From: Clostridia bacterium
GTDB taxonomy: Bacteria > Bacillota > Clostridia > RGIG6154
NCBI GenBank assembly: GCA_017523005.1
Contig: JAFWXG010000241.1
Location: forward strand, 1-6,893
Length of the DNA: 6,893 nucleotides
Reading direction: 5' to 3'
Positions 1-6,620 of the stretch are shown here, piece after piece. Positions within the stretch are counted from its first letter, which is position 1. Each line of letters starts with the position of its first letter. Made by a program: the position numbers and the translations under genes. The notes beneath the pieces are model-generated. The model saw only the letters and a program-made list of their open reading frames with translations. It did not search any database and was not told the origin of the DNA.

Positions 1-419
1 CCTGCAACTTTAGATAAATAAGATCCTGTCCTTGATATTAAATGTGAATAATAAACAATAGAGTTATCGTCATTTGCACTTAAAAAATATCCGTCATTTT
101 CCATAAATTTTAACGCGGCATTAAGTCCGCTTTGTACTTCTGCGGGACTTTGACCACCTATTATTCCAATTACTTCTCCTGCAAGCAATGTCGACGCATT
201 TCCGGCTCCTGCATACATAGATTTTGCATACAAAACCTCAACCTGTGCAGATTTTGTTGCCTCGTCTAATGCTGTATAGGTTACATCGTCCATGTCAGAT
301 GTTATAAGCCCTAAACTTTTATAATTGGTAGCAACTCCTAATTTTGCAATTAAATCAGATGATGAGTTGGCAATCATTCTGGTACTTAACACCTTAGGAC
401 GCAATTTCTCGTTTTTCAT
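1..419 (-). CDS. eutL: EutL, trimeric microcompartment shell protein (partial, 3' end missing)
   Basis: Ethanolamine microcompartment shell protein of the tandem-BMC-domain type. In known EutL this forms a trimer with pseudo-hexagonal shape and a central pore thought to open and close for substrate passage. I translated this frame by hand: the start is ATG at 417-419 and 139 codons are present before the left edge, against about 219 in enterobacterial EutL, so the second BMC domain is mostly missing. Recognisable EutL signatures are SLGLITSDMDDVTYTALDEA near residues 30-49, then VEVLYAKSMYAGAGN, GEVIGIIGG, and SRTGSYLS near the edge. An AAGGAGT ribosome binding site lies just before the start, in the 10-base gap after eutC. 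It is the last gene visible in the eut unit; further shell and enzyme genes probably follow off the window. The identification is firm because the similarity runs along the whole visible length; completeness cannot be judged. Confidence 0.95.
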   Translation of the reverse strand, partial: MKNEKLRPKVLSTRMIANSSSDLIAKLGVATNYKSLGLITSDMDDVTYTALDEATKSAQVEVLYAKSMYAGAGNASTLLAGEVIGIIGGQSPAEVQSGLNAALKFMENDGYFLSANDDNSIVYYSHLISRTGSYLSKVA

Positions 420-429
420 ATAAGACTCC

Positions 430-1329
430 TTATTTTAAATCAATACCTGATGCTTTTTTCTCAAGCATTTTTAAAATCAGTTCAGCGGCATGAGCTCCTG
501 CTTCGACAGGGGGAGTACCACCTTTATGAATGTTTGAAATAACAGTACGCTTTGCTTCGGGAAGTCCGTGTTTTGGTTTGTATGCTATATATGCCGACAT
601 AGATTCTGCTGTAACAAGTCCAGGTCTTTCTCCTACGAGCAGACATATTACATCTGTATCGGTAATCTCGCCGATAGCGTCCATAGCGCCTACACGGCAG
701 TATTTAACAAATAAGATTTTTCCTATTTCAATGTTATGGTGTGATAGTGCCTGCTTGATAGACGGAATAATTTCTTTGGCATTTGCCTCAATGGCAGCAG
801 AGGATAATCCGTCTCCTACGACTATAGCAACCTTACTGTTTTGAGGAATAGTGTTTCTTATAACATCTAATTGATTTCCTGAAAAGCGTCTGCCTTTATC
901 GGGGCGTGTTAAATATTCGTCTTTAGATTCGCAAAGAGTTTTAACGAATACAAAGTTATTTTCTTTTATAAATTCTTCAGATACATCTGAAAATACTGAG
1001 TCCTGTGCTGCAGCGTGGTCTGCACGGACTCTTAACATTGTTTCTGTTTTATATCTTGCACCTGCCTTGCCAATTCCAATTCTTGCGGGGGTTTTTGACT
1101 TTAGGGCAAGATAAGTTTCTTTATCAGATGCACTATCTACTAAAAACTGCTTTCTTAAGTCGATTTTTGATATATCGGGAAGAGTTTCATTTGAAATTTC
1201 AGTTGAGTGTAATTTGTTGTTGACGGTTGTTTTAACTGTTTTTTCAAGAGGAATTTCTTTGTGTGGATCATTTGATAAAATCTTTGAAACCATTTCTTCC
1301 ACTATAGCTTTTAATTCATTTTCCTGCAT
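430..1329 (-). CDS. eutC: Ethanolamine ammonia-lyase small (light) subunit EutC
   Basis: Small subunit of adenosylcobalamin-dependent ethanolamine ammonia-lyase, which with EutB converts ethanolamine to acetaldehyde and ammonia inside the microcompartment. It is 299 residues long, against 295 in E. coli. Clear family blocks are PARIGIGKAGARYKTETML with RADHAAAQDSVF (about residues 81-113), YLTRPDKGRRF (138-148), VGDGLSSAAIEANA (about 171-184), LLVGERPGLVTAESMSAY, and the C-terminal ISNIHKGGTPPVEAGAHAAE followed by ASGID. The first 70 residues are poorly conserved, as usual. Residues 2-19 could form an amphipathic helix, which fits the reported role of the EutC N terminus in cargo targeting; that reading is inference. 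The ATG at 1327-1329 has a strong AAGGAGGATA site upstream. The gene lies 18 bases after eutB, the standard order for co-expressed lyase subunits. No frameshift or missing conserved block is seen. Confidence 0.97.
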   Translation of the reverse strand: MQENELKAIVEEMVSKILSNDPHKEIPLEKTVKTTVNNKLHSTEISNETLPDISKIDLRKQFLVDSASDKETYLALKSKTPARIGIGKAGARYKTETMLRVRADHAAAQDSVFSDVSEEFIKENNFVFVKTLCESKDEYLTRPDKGRRFSGNQLDVIRNTIPQNSKVAIVVGDGLSSAAIEANAKEIIPSIKQALSHHNIEIGKILFVKYCRVGAMDAIGEITDTDVICLLVGERPGLVTAESMSAYIAYKPKHGLPEAKRTVISNIHKGGTPPVEAGAHAAELILKMLEKKASGIDLK

Positions 1330-1347
1330 ATTTTTATCCTCCTTTCA

Positions 1348-2712
1348 TTAAAGTAAACTTGAGGCATCGCCTGCCTTTTTGGTAAGATGACCGTTATGGT
1401 CAACAAACTCGTGATTTTTAAGCCACTCCCAAAATGGTGCAATAGCTGATAAATTAAAAATTTCACGCAAAGCTGCAGTTTCATGAAAACCTGTGGTCTG
1501 GTAGTTAAGCATAACATCGTCGCCGTGGGGAATACCCATGAAGTAATTACAGCCTGCGGCAGTTAAAAGGACAGATAAATCTTCAATGGTGTTCTGGTCT
1601 GCTTTCATGTGGTTTGTATAGCAAGCATCACAACCCATAGAGATACCTGTTAATTTACCCATGAAATGGTCTTCAAGACCCGCTCTGTTTACCTGACGCC
1701 CGTCATAAAGATATTCAGGGCCAATAAAGCCAACAACTGTATTTACTATAAACGGAGAGAAATGCTTTGCAAAGCCGTAGCATCTTGCTTCCATGGTAAC
1801 CTGGTCAGCGTCAAAGTGAGCGTCTGAAGATAATTCAGAGCCTTGCCCTGTTTCAAAATACATTACATTAGGACCTTCTGCAGTACCTTGAGTCAGTGCT
1901 AAATGCTGTGCCTCTTTTATTGTTTCTGCGTTAAAACCAAATGCTGTGTTACCTTTTTCGCTTCCCGCAATAGACTGGAATATAAGGTCGGTAGGAGCGC
2001 CTTGTCTTACCGCCTCCATTTGAGTTGTAACATGAGCCAAAACGCAAATTTGTGTTGGAATTTCAAGTCGGTTTTTAAGCTCGTCAAAGCGCTTTAAAAT
2101 TCTGGATACACTCTCTACAGAGTCATCAACAGGGTTTAAACCGATAAGAGCATCTCCGCTTCCGTATGTTAAACCCTCTAAAGTGGACGCCATAATTCCG
2201 TCGGGGTCATCTGTGGGATGGTTGGGTTGCAGACGGCAGGAAAGAGTACCTCTTTTGCCGATTGTGGTATTACAATGCGCAGTAATTCTTATTTTTGATG
2301 CAGCATAGATTAAGTCAAGATTAGACATAAGCTTTGCAACTGCAGCAACCATTTCAGATGTCAAGCCTTTTGAAATTCGTTTTATATCGGCCTCGGTTGT
2401 TGTTTCTGATAAAATCCATTCCCTGAATTCTGCAACTGTTAGATTTTTTATAGACTTATAAATAGACTCATTTACATCGTCCTGAATAATTCTTGTCACT
2501 TCGTCAAGTTCATAAGGTACAACAGGATTGTTTCTTAAATCTTCTAATTTGATGTTTGAAAGTACAATTTTAGCAGCAACTCTTTCTTCAGCGCTTTTTG
2601 CCGCAATTCCCGCCAAAACATCTCCTGATTTTTCTTCGTTTGCTTTTGCCAACACCTCTTTCAAATCCTTAAATTGATAGGTGTTTCCGAATAATACTGT
2701 TTTAAGTATCAT
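1348..2712 (-). CDS. eutB: Ethanolamine ammonia-lyase large (heavy) subunit EutB
   Basis: Catalytic large subunit of ethanolamine ammonia-lyase, a TIM-barrel enzyme that binds ethanolamine beneath adenosylcobalamin and runs the radical 1,2-elimination to acetaldehyde and ammonia. It is 454 residues against 453 in E. coli, and the two align without apparent gaps, so the numbering carries over: the substrate-contact residues known from the E. coli enzyme, Arg160, Gln162, Asn193, Glu287 and Asp362, are all present (in CRLQPNHPTDD, GLNPVDD, YFETGQGSELSSDAH and MGCDACYTNHMKADQN). The start ATG at 2710-2712 is preceded by AGGAGGAAGATT in the 12-base gap after eutA. EutC follows 18 bases on. The enzyme looks intact and active. 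The cobalamin requirement implies that the host makes or imports B12, but no B12 gene or cobalamin riboswitch is visible here. Confidence 0.98.
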   Translation of the reverse strand: MILKTVLFGNTYQFKDLKEVLAKANEEKSGDVLAGIAAKSAEERVAAKIVLSNIKLEDLRNNPVVPYELDEVTRIIQDDVNESIYKSIKNLTVAEFREWILSETTTEADIKRISKGLTSEMVAAVAKLMSNLDLIYAASKIRITAHCNTTIGKRGTLSCRLQPNHPTDDPDGIMASTLEGLTYGSGDALIGLNPVDDSVESVSRILKRFDELKNRLEIPTQICVLAHVTTQMEAVRQGAPTDLIFQSIAGSEKGNTAFGFNAETIKEAQHLALTQGTAEGPNVMYFETGQGSELSSDAHFDADQVTMEARCYGFAKHFSPFIVNTVVGFIGPEYLYDGRQVNRAGLEDHFMGKLTGISMGCDACYTNHMKADQNTIEDLSVLLTAAGCNYFMGIPHGDDVMLNYQTTGFHETAALREIFNLSAIAPFWEWLKNHEFVDHNGHLTKKAGDASSLL

Positions 2713-2724
2713 AATCTTCCTCCT

Positions 2725-4104
2725 TTACTCAAACAATAATGTCTTTACAACTACAGGCAAAAAATTACTGCTTGCAGGTTTTCCAATATCAATAAAATCT
2801 TCTTCTTTTAAGGTTATTCCGTCAATTACAACCAATTTTTTATCAGGGCAAAGTCCTTGCAATACATAACCGAATGCTTTTGCCATATCGTTTTTAAATA
2901 TAATAAATACTGGGGTAGTTAAATTCCTAACAGATTTACTTACAGAATTTGCAAGTTTTTTAAGTTCATCAAATGATATTCCTGTTTTTCCGTTTAAGGC
3001 TATTGCAAAGGGTCTTTCTAAATCAAATCTCGATATTTTGCTGTTATATTCATTTACAAAATCAGTTTCGTTTTCGATTTTTAAAACAGGAAGACTTTTA
3101 ACGGGCAATACCGATTTGTCAAAATAAATAGTACTTCCGCTTACTTCTGTAGTGTGACTTCCTGCACCTACAACCGTAGCCCTGATGGTTTCATTTCCTT
3201 TTACAACATTAAATTGCTCAAAAATTTCAGAATTTTTAATTTTCTCTGCGAGAAAAACACCGATATCTCCATAAGCAAAGGGATTTTCTTCTTTTTCGTA
3301 GAGAGCCTTTGCAACACCTCCTGAAAATGTGATGTAATCAGGTTTTATGAAATTTGAAAGTCCTTTGTTTGTGATAAAATGACTATAATAAGAACTTTCG
3401 TTAATGCCAAGAACATTACACAAAACATCAGTCATTATATTTAAAAGGCGAGAAACTTTTTCAAGGGAAAAATTATCCCCCTCATGAACATCTAAATTTT
3501 CCTTTTCTATAATATCCTTAAGCTTTGGGGTAATGTATGTTATAATCTTGTTTTCGTCATATTTTATAAGTCTTCCGCCGATATCAAAACAGGCTGTATC
3601 AACTGTTGTTCCTCTGTTGAAAACCGAAATGTTTGTTGTTCCGCCCCCTATGTCAAAATTAAGACATACTGAATGTTTTTGTTTTGAGATTTTATCTGTT
3701 CCTGCACCTTTTCCCGATAGCACACTTTCTAAGTCAGCGCCCGCAGTAGCTACTACAAAATCTCCCGAAAAATCAGACAGCGCATCAAGTACAGCCCGTG
3801 CATTTTCTTTCCGTGCAGTTTCGCCTGTTATTATAACTGCACCTGTATCAGGCTCTGTGACTTTAATTCCGGCATTTTTATACTCTTCTTTAATTATTTC
3901 AACCGCTTTTTGGGTATCAATTTCTGTTTTTGATTTCAAGGGCGTAAAATGAATTTTGCTCTTATAAATAATTTCTTTTTCAACTATTTCGTGTCTTGGT
4001 ACAGAGCTTGCTGACGCAACATTTTTTATATGAAGCTTTGAAAAAATAAGCTGTGTTGTGCTTGTGCCTATATCAATCCCAACACTTAATAATTGCTCTC
4101 CCAA
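2725..4104 (-). CDS. eutA: EutA, ethanolamine ammonia-lyase reactivating ATPase
   Basis: Reactivating factor for ethanolamine ammonia-lyase: in characterised systems it uses ATP to exchange damaged cobalamin on EutBC for intact adenosylcobalamin. It is 459 residues against 467 in E. coli. It belongs to the actin/Hsp70/sugar-kinase ATPase fold: phosphate-1 motif GIDIGTSTTQ (9-18), phosphate-2 motif FDIGGGTTN (150-158), and the adenosine-side SGGVAKA (261-267). Other EutA blocks are IITGETARKENAR (91-103), GDFVVATAGADLESV (114-128), RATVVGAGSHTTEVSGSTI (308-326) and the C-terminal DFIDIGKP (437-443). The start is TTG at 4102-4104, chosen because the first residues (QLLSVGIDIGT) match the E. coli N terminus and an AAGGGAGTG site lies 9 bases before it inside eutP. 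Only one base separates the eutP stop from this start, so translational coupling is likely. EutV and EutW genes, often found just upstream in Firmicutes, are absent. Confidence 0.96.
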   Translation of the reverse strand: MGEQLLSVGIDIGTSTTQLIFSKLHIKNVASASSVPRHEIVEKEIIYKSKIHFTPLKSKTEIDTQKAVEIIKEEYKNAGIKVTEPDTGAVIITGETARKENARAVLDALSDFSGDFVVATAGADLESVLSGKGAGTDKISKQKHSVCLNFDIGGGTTNISVFNRGTTVDTACFDIGGRLIKYDENKIITYITPKLKDIIEKENLDVHEGDNFSLEKVSRLLNIMTDVLCNVLGINESSYYSHFITNKGLSNFIKPDYITFSGGVAKALYEKEENPFAYGDIGVFLAEKIKNSEIFEQFNVVKGNETIRATVVGAGSHTTEVSGSTIYFDKSVLPVKSLPVLKIENETDFVNEYNSKISRFDLERPFAIALNGKTGISFDELKKLANSVSKSVRNLTTPVFIIFKNDMAKAFGYVLQGLCPDKKLVVIDGITLKEEDFIDIGKPASSNFLPVVVKTLLFE

Positions 4105-4105
4105 A

Positions 4106-4540
4106 CTATTTCACTCCCTTAAGATAAGAATAAAGGGCATCAACGCCAATATCTAAAATACTGTCAAGCTTAAAAATTCTTTTAATTCCACCGTTTTTAA
4201 GTGCATTTTCAGCTCTCTTGATTTGTTTTTCATCAGAAATTCCGATTTTAGTTATAATACCTATAACCTCTTTGCCGAAAGTCATAGCAAAAGCGGGCGG
4301 AATATAATTTTCTCTTTCTGTGGGGTCTGCTACTACACCAATAATCTTTGCATCAGCCGATGACACAATAAGTGCCGAATAATAGTGTCTGTTTTCAAGG
4401 TATTCGCCTGGGGTGTCAATAGCGTTTGTATACTGCTCAATCATTTGTGTTTTTCTGTACGAAACAGCTAAACTGTGCAGTTTTTGACAAAGAGTAGTTT
4501 TACCGCTTTTGCTTTTACCCATAAAGATAATTTTTTTCAT
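4106..4540 (-). CDS. eutP: EutP, small P-loop ethanolamine-utilisation protein
   Basis: Small P-loop NTPase of the EutP/PduV family. It was originally described as GTPase-like, and in Salmonella EutP was reported to have acetate kinase activity that could make ATP from acetyl phosphate during ethanolamine breakdown. It is 144 residues, slightly shorter than the 159 of E. coli. The Walker A / G1 loop is GKSKSGKTTL at 8-17, and the G3-like DTPGEYLENRHYYSAL begins at 42, the most diagnostic block of the family. The expected G4 motif (SKTD in E. coli) reads TKIG at 97-100, so the guanine-specifying Asp is missing. The ATG at 4538-4540 overlaps the eutS stop by four bases (ATGA), and the stop TAG is one base before the eutA start. 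Assignment to EutP is firm; the exact biochemical role is less certain. Confidence 0.93.
   Translation of the reverse strand: MKKIIFMGKSKSGKTTLCQKLHSLAVSYRKTQMIEQYTNAIDTPGEYLENRHYYSALIVSSADAKIIGVVADPTERENYIPPAFAMTFGKEVIGIITKIGISDEKQIKRAENALKNGGIKRIFKLDSILDIGVDALYSYLKGVK
4112..4120 (-). promoter_or_regulatory. Ribosome binding site supporting the TTG start of eutA
   Basis: On the minus strand this reads AAGGGAGTG and lies within the last codons of eutP. Its GGGAG core is 9 bases before the TTG at 4102-4104. No ATG or GTG with a comparable site is near the conserved EutA N terminus, so it supports the unusual start codon. Confidence 0.65.
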
Positions 4541-4884
4541 GTTTTTGTAATTTTGGTGGGGGTAAAGCCCATGTAGTTTTCCATTACTTCCATAATGTCT
4601 GATAGTGCAGACTGAACAGAACTTACATCTCCTGTAATAACTAATGCTCCATTAAATCGGTCAATAAAGCCTATATAAACATCAGACGATTTTGTAGCTA
4701 CATCTGCCGCAATAATTGCCCCTTCGCTTGGCGTAATAGTCATAACGCCAATGGCATTAAATTTGTCTTCTTCAATGCCAAGCTTGTTAAAAATTTCAGG
4801 AGTCGGACGTGCAATCAAATGCGAAAGCGTTATTTGTTTACCAGGCACAAATTCCTGAATAATTCGCTGTTTTTCTTCAGACAT
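4537..4884 (-). CDS. eutS: EutS, hexameric microcompartment shell protein
   Basis: Shell protein of the ethanolamine microcompartment with a circularly permuted single BMC domain; known EutS forms bent hexamers thought to help shape facet edges. It is 115 residues against 111 in E. coli. The N terminus RIIQEFVPGKQITLSHLIA (8-26) is nearly identical to the E. coli protein, followed by AIGVMTITPSEGAIIAADVA, VYIGFIDRFNGALVITGDV and VQSALSDIM. The start ATG at 4882-4884 directly abuts the stop codon of the alcohol dehydrogenase gene, with an AAGGAGG site about 8 bases upstream inside that gene. The stop codon overlaps the eutP start. In many Firmicute clusters eutS opens the operon; here it is third in the run. 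Confidence 0.97.
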   Translation of the reverse strand: MSEEKQRIIQEFVPGKQITLSHLIARPTPEIFNKLGIEEDKFNAIGVMTITPSEGAIIAADVATKSSDVYIGFIDRFNGALVITGDVSSVQSALSDIMEVMENYMGFTPTKITKT

Positions 4885-5958
4885 TTACCTAACCTCCTTT
4901 AAAATACTTACAATCTGTTCTTTAGTGGGCAAAACGGGATTGGTTTTTATGCAACCGTCTTCAAGTGCACATTCTGCTATTTCTCCTATTAGATTTTCGC
5001 CTATATTGATACTTTCGGGCAGAGAAAGAGACGAAAACAAATCTTTGATGTCTTTAATAAGTTTTTTTACCAAAACCTGTGGCGAGCCTGTATTGCCAAG
5101 AAGTTTTGAAATATAGGCATATTTAAGACCTACATCAGACAGTTGGTCAGAATAACTTTTATGTCCCGAATTAAAAGATACAATGTGAGGAAGTAAAATT
5201 GCATTTGCTCTGCCGTGCGGAATTTTTAGTCTTGCACCCATGTTGTGGGCGATAGCATGGCAAAGTCCTAAATTTGAATGGTTAAAGGCAATTCCTGCAA
5301 GACATGATGCATAATGCATTTCTTTTCTTGCTTCGTAGTCCCCGTCAACTGATTTTTTTAAAAACTTAAAGACAGATATAATTGCTTTTTCGGCAAAGGG
5401 CGATGAAAAATGAGAAGAGTTTAATGAAACATAGCTTTCAAGAGCGTGACTTAAAACATCTGCACCTGTATCTGCTGATAGCGATTTCGGCATACTTTTT
5501 ACTACCTGTGGCTCTAAAAAAGCAGAGCAAGGTAACATTTTGTCAGATACTATTGGGTGTTTGGTGTTTGTTTTTTTGTCTGTAATTACAGCAAAAGAAG
5601 TAACTTCAGACCCTGAACCGCTTGTGGTTGGAATGACAGCAAACGGAACAGAAGTTTCAGATGAAAAATAGATAATTCCTTTTGCGGTATCAATAGCAGA
5701 ACCTCCACCCATAGCAATAATACTTTGGTGGTCCTTTTTAGAAAACTCTGCAATCCCCAAAGCAACAGAATCTAATGAGGGGTCGGGAGTAAAGTTTGTA
5801 AACAGGGTGGAGATTTCGTTTTGTGAAATCAAATTTTCTATAATAGGATGCTTTGAAAAAAATGAGTCACACACTATAAAAGGATTTTTGAATTTACTCA
5901 AATGCTTAATGCAGTTTTCTCCGCAATAAATTTTGGTGGGTATATAAAATGGCTCCAT
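4885..5958 (-). CDS. eutG: Iron-type (group III) alcohol dehydrogenase, EutG/PduQ-like
   Basis: NAD-dependent, Fe2+-requiring alcohol dehydrogenase, predicted to reduce acetaldehyde to ethanol and recycle NAD+ within or beside the microcompartment. It is 357 residues; E. coli EutG has about 395, with an N-terminal extension this protein lacks. The N-terminal domain carries the nucleotide-binding MGGGSAIDTAKG (83-94) and TTSGSGSEVTSFAV (111-124). All four metal ligands of the family are visible by alignment to FucO: Asp167 and His171 (in TGADVLSHALESY), and His234 and His248 (in CHAIAHNMG and IPHGRANA), with the expected 4- and 14-residue spacings. The ATG at 5956-5958 has AGGAGAT upstream, directly after the bofC-like stop. 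The gene abuts eutS. Context favours EutG; by sequence alone a 1-propanol dehydrogenase (PduQ) name would be equally acceptable, since the families overlap. Confidence 0.9.
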   Translation of the reverse strand: MEPFYIPTKIYCGENCIKHLSKFKNPFIVCDSFFSKHPIIENLISQNEISTLFTNFTPDPSLDSVALGIAEFSKKDHQSIIAMGGGSAIDTAKGIIYFSSETSVPFAVIPTTSGSGSEVTSFAVITDKKTNTKHPIVSDKMLPCSAFLEPQVVKSMPKSLSADTGADVLSHALESYVSLNSSHFSSPFAEKAIISVFKFLKKSVDGDYEARKEMHYASCLAGIAFNHSNLGLCHAIAHNMGARLKIPHGRANAILLPHIVSFNSGHKSYSDQLSDVGLKYAYISKLLGNTGSPQVLVKKLIKDIKDLFSSLSLPESINIGENLIGEIAECALEDGCIKTNPVLPTKEQIVSILKEVR

Positions 5959-5970
5959 ATTAAATCTCCT

Positions 5971-6468
5971 TTAGCTTGTAAAATCTTCAATAAATGCTGT
6001 ATATTCATCTTTACCGTTTAAGTAAATGCCAAGGCTTAATTTTTTAAACTCTTCTTCAGAAAAATCATAAAGGGAAACATCTATATCGGAAAGCTTAAGA
6101 CCGTTTAGATTTTGAACTGTTATTTTGTTTTCTTCAAGCTTTGCAAAATAGTGGTCAGGGCAGTAATCGTGTGTTTGCTTACCGAGTAATACGGTATCGT
6201 TTGAAAAGTCTTTTATTTTCCAGCTCGGAAACGCCTCTTTGATTTGCTTTAAATCATTGAAGAATAAATGTTCAGTTTCGGTATAAACAGTCTCATGCAT
6301 ACAAAGAGTGTGAAGAGTTGCAAATTTCAGAGTAGTTACATTTTCGTTGATTTGTACTTTTTGTTCGGCAGGTAATATTTTTGGAAACAGCTTTCCGGAA
6401 AAAAATCCAATCCCGCCTCCAATAATAAAGGAAGTTATGATTAAACTTATGATTTTTGTTTTTTTCAT
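5971..6468 (-). CDS. BofC-like membrane-anchored sporulation-type protein
   Basis: Predicted small extracytoplasmic protein of 165 residues with a BofC C-terminal-type domain. In Bacillus subtilis BofC is a forespore-secreted inhibitor of the SpoIVB-dependent signal that activates sigma-K; whether clostridial relatives do the same is not established. Residues 5-28 form one hydrophobic segment rich in Ile and Gly (signal anchor or signal peptide without an obvious cleavage site), after a Lys-containing start. The rest is soluble: a TLHTLCMHET block (51-60), a helix-like stretch leading to FPSWKIKDFSNDTVLL (80-95), HDYCPDHYFAKL (100-111), and the C-terminal DFSEEEFKKLSLGIYL then FIEDFTS, which resembles the (L/I)EDYTS ending of BofC_C proteins. 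A GTG at 6475-6477 would add three residues, but it lies within the AGGTGAT ribosome binding site of the ATG at 6466-6468, so I use the ATG. The next gene (eutG-like) starts 12 bases downstream, so the two are probably co-transcribed. The family call is from recalled similarity and was not searched. Confidence 0.72.
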   Translation of the reverse strand: MKKTKIISLIITSFIIGGGIGFFSGKLFPKILPAEQKVQINENVTTLKFATLHTLCMHETVYTETEHLFFNDLKQIKEAFPSWKIKDFSNDTVLLGKQTHDYCPDHYFAKLEENKITVQNLNGLKLSDIDVSLYDFSEEEFKKLSLGIYLNGKDEYTAFIEDFTS

Positions 6469-6472
6469 GGTT

Positions 6473-6479
6473 ATCACCT
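6473..6479 (-). promoter_or_regulatory. Ribosome binding site that decides the bofC-like start
   Basis: On the minus strand this reads AGGTGAT, with the AGGTG core 6 bases before the ATG at 6466-6468. The upstream in-frame GTG is part of this site, so it is very unlikely to be the start codon. Confidence 0.75.
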
Positions 6480-6497
6480 GTTTGTATTATGGATAAA

Positions 6498-6525
6498 ATC
6501 ATATAAAATATACCAAGATTGACAA
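6498..6525 (-). promoter_or_regulatory. Candidate sigma-A promoter for the bofC-like/eut unit
   Basis: On the minus strand, TTGTCA (6520-6525) is followed after 16 bases by TATGAT (6498-6503), each one mismatch from the vegetative consensus. Transcription would begin near 6490 and leave a leader of only about 20-25 bases before the bofC-like ATG, too short for a riboswitch or a paired EutV hairpin. In DNA this AT-rich such matches can arise by chance, so this is a prediction only. An additional promoter inside the bofC-like gene cannot be excluded. Confidence 0.45.
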
Positions 6526-6579
6526 AAATAAAAAATGATTAGATTATGACAAATCATGCAGTAAATAAAGGATATATGC

Positions 6580-6586
6580 TGTCGTA
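6580..6586 (+). promoter_or_regulatory. Possible Spo0A-binding box (one mismatch)
   Basis: TGTCGTA differs at one base from the Bacillus 0A box TGTCGAA. Two weaker relatives, TGACAAA, occur at 6520-6526 and 6547-6553 in the same divergent region. Spo0A autoregulation is known in Bacillus, but a single 7-base near match is weak evidence. Confidence 0.3.
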
Positions 6587-6600
6587 ATTTATTTAAATTA

Positions 6601-6620
6601 GGAAATAGACTTGGAAATAG
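6601..6620 (+). repeat. Direct repeat GGAAATAG x2 upstream of the spo0A-like gene
   Basis: GGAAATAG occurs at 6601-6608 and again at 6613-6620, a 12-base period. The second copy overlaps the candidate -35 TTGGAA. It could be a regulator-binding repeat or chance in AT-rich sequence. Confidence 0.5.

Noticed and set aside
530..844. A 104-residue open frame on the plus strand opposite eutC.
   Set aside because: It is antisense to conserved EutC blocks and shows no recognisable domain; a shadow of the real gene.
3533..3952. A 139-residue open frame on the plus strand opposite eutA.
   Set aside because: It lies wholly antisense to a well-conserved gene, has a Ser/Pro/Val-rich composition typical of a shadow frame, and I see no family resemblance.
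4212..4218. AGAGAGC on the minus strand, matching the EutV loop motif AGAxxGC.
   Set aside because: It is a single copy inside the eutP coding region with no partner hairpin or terminator beside it.
6469..6477. GTG at 6475-6477 as the start of the bofC-like protein (three extra residues).
   Set aside because: The GTG lies inside the AGGTGAT ribosome binding site for the better-placed ATG at 6466-6468.
6293..6502. A 69-residue minus-strand open frame overlapping the start of the bofC-like gene.
   Set aside because: It is in another frame of the bofC-like gene, lacks a good ribosome binding site, and its product is a low-complexity frame-shifted reading of the signal-anchor region.
6485..6513. 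Sigma-G-like promoter on the minus strand (GTATA, 17 bases, CATAATA) before the bofC-like gene.
   Set aside because: It would suit a forespore gene, but transcription would start at or within the ribosome binding site (6473-6479), leaving almost no leader. In such AT-rich DNA the match is weak evidence.
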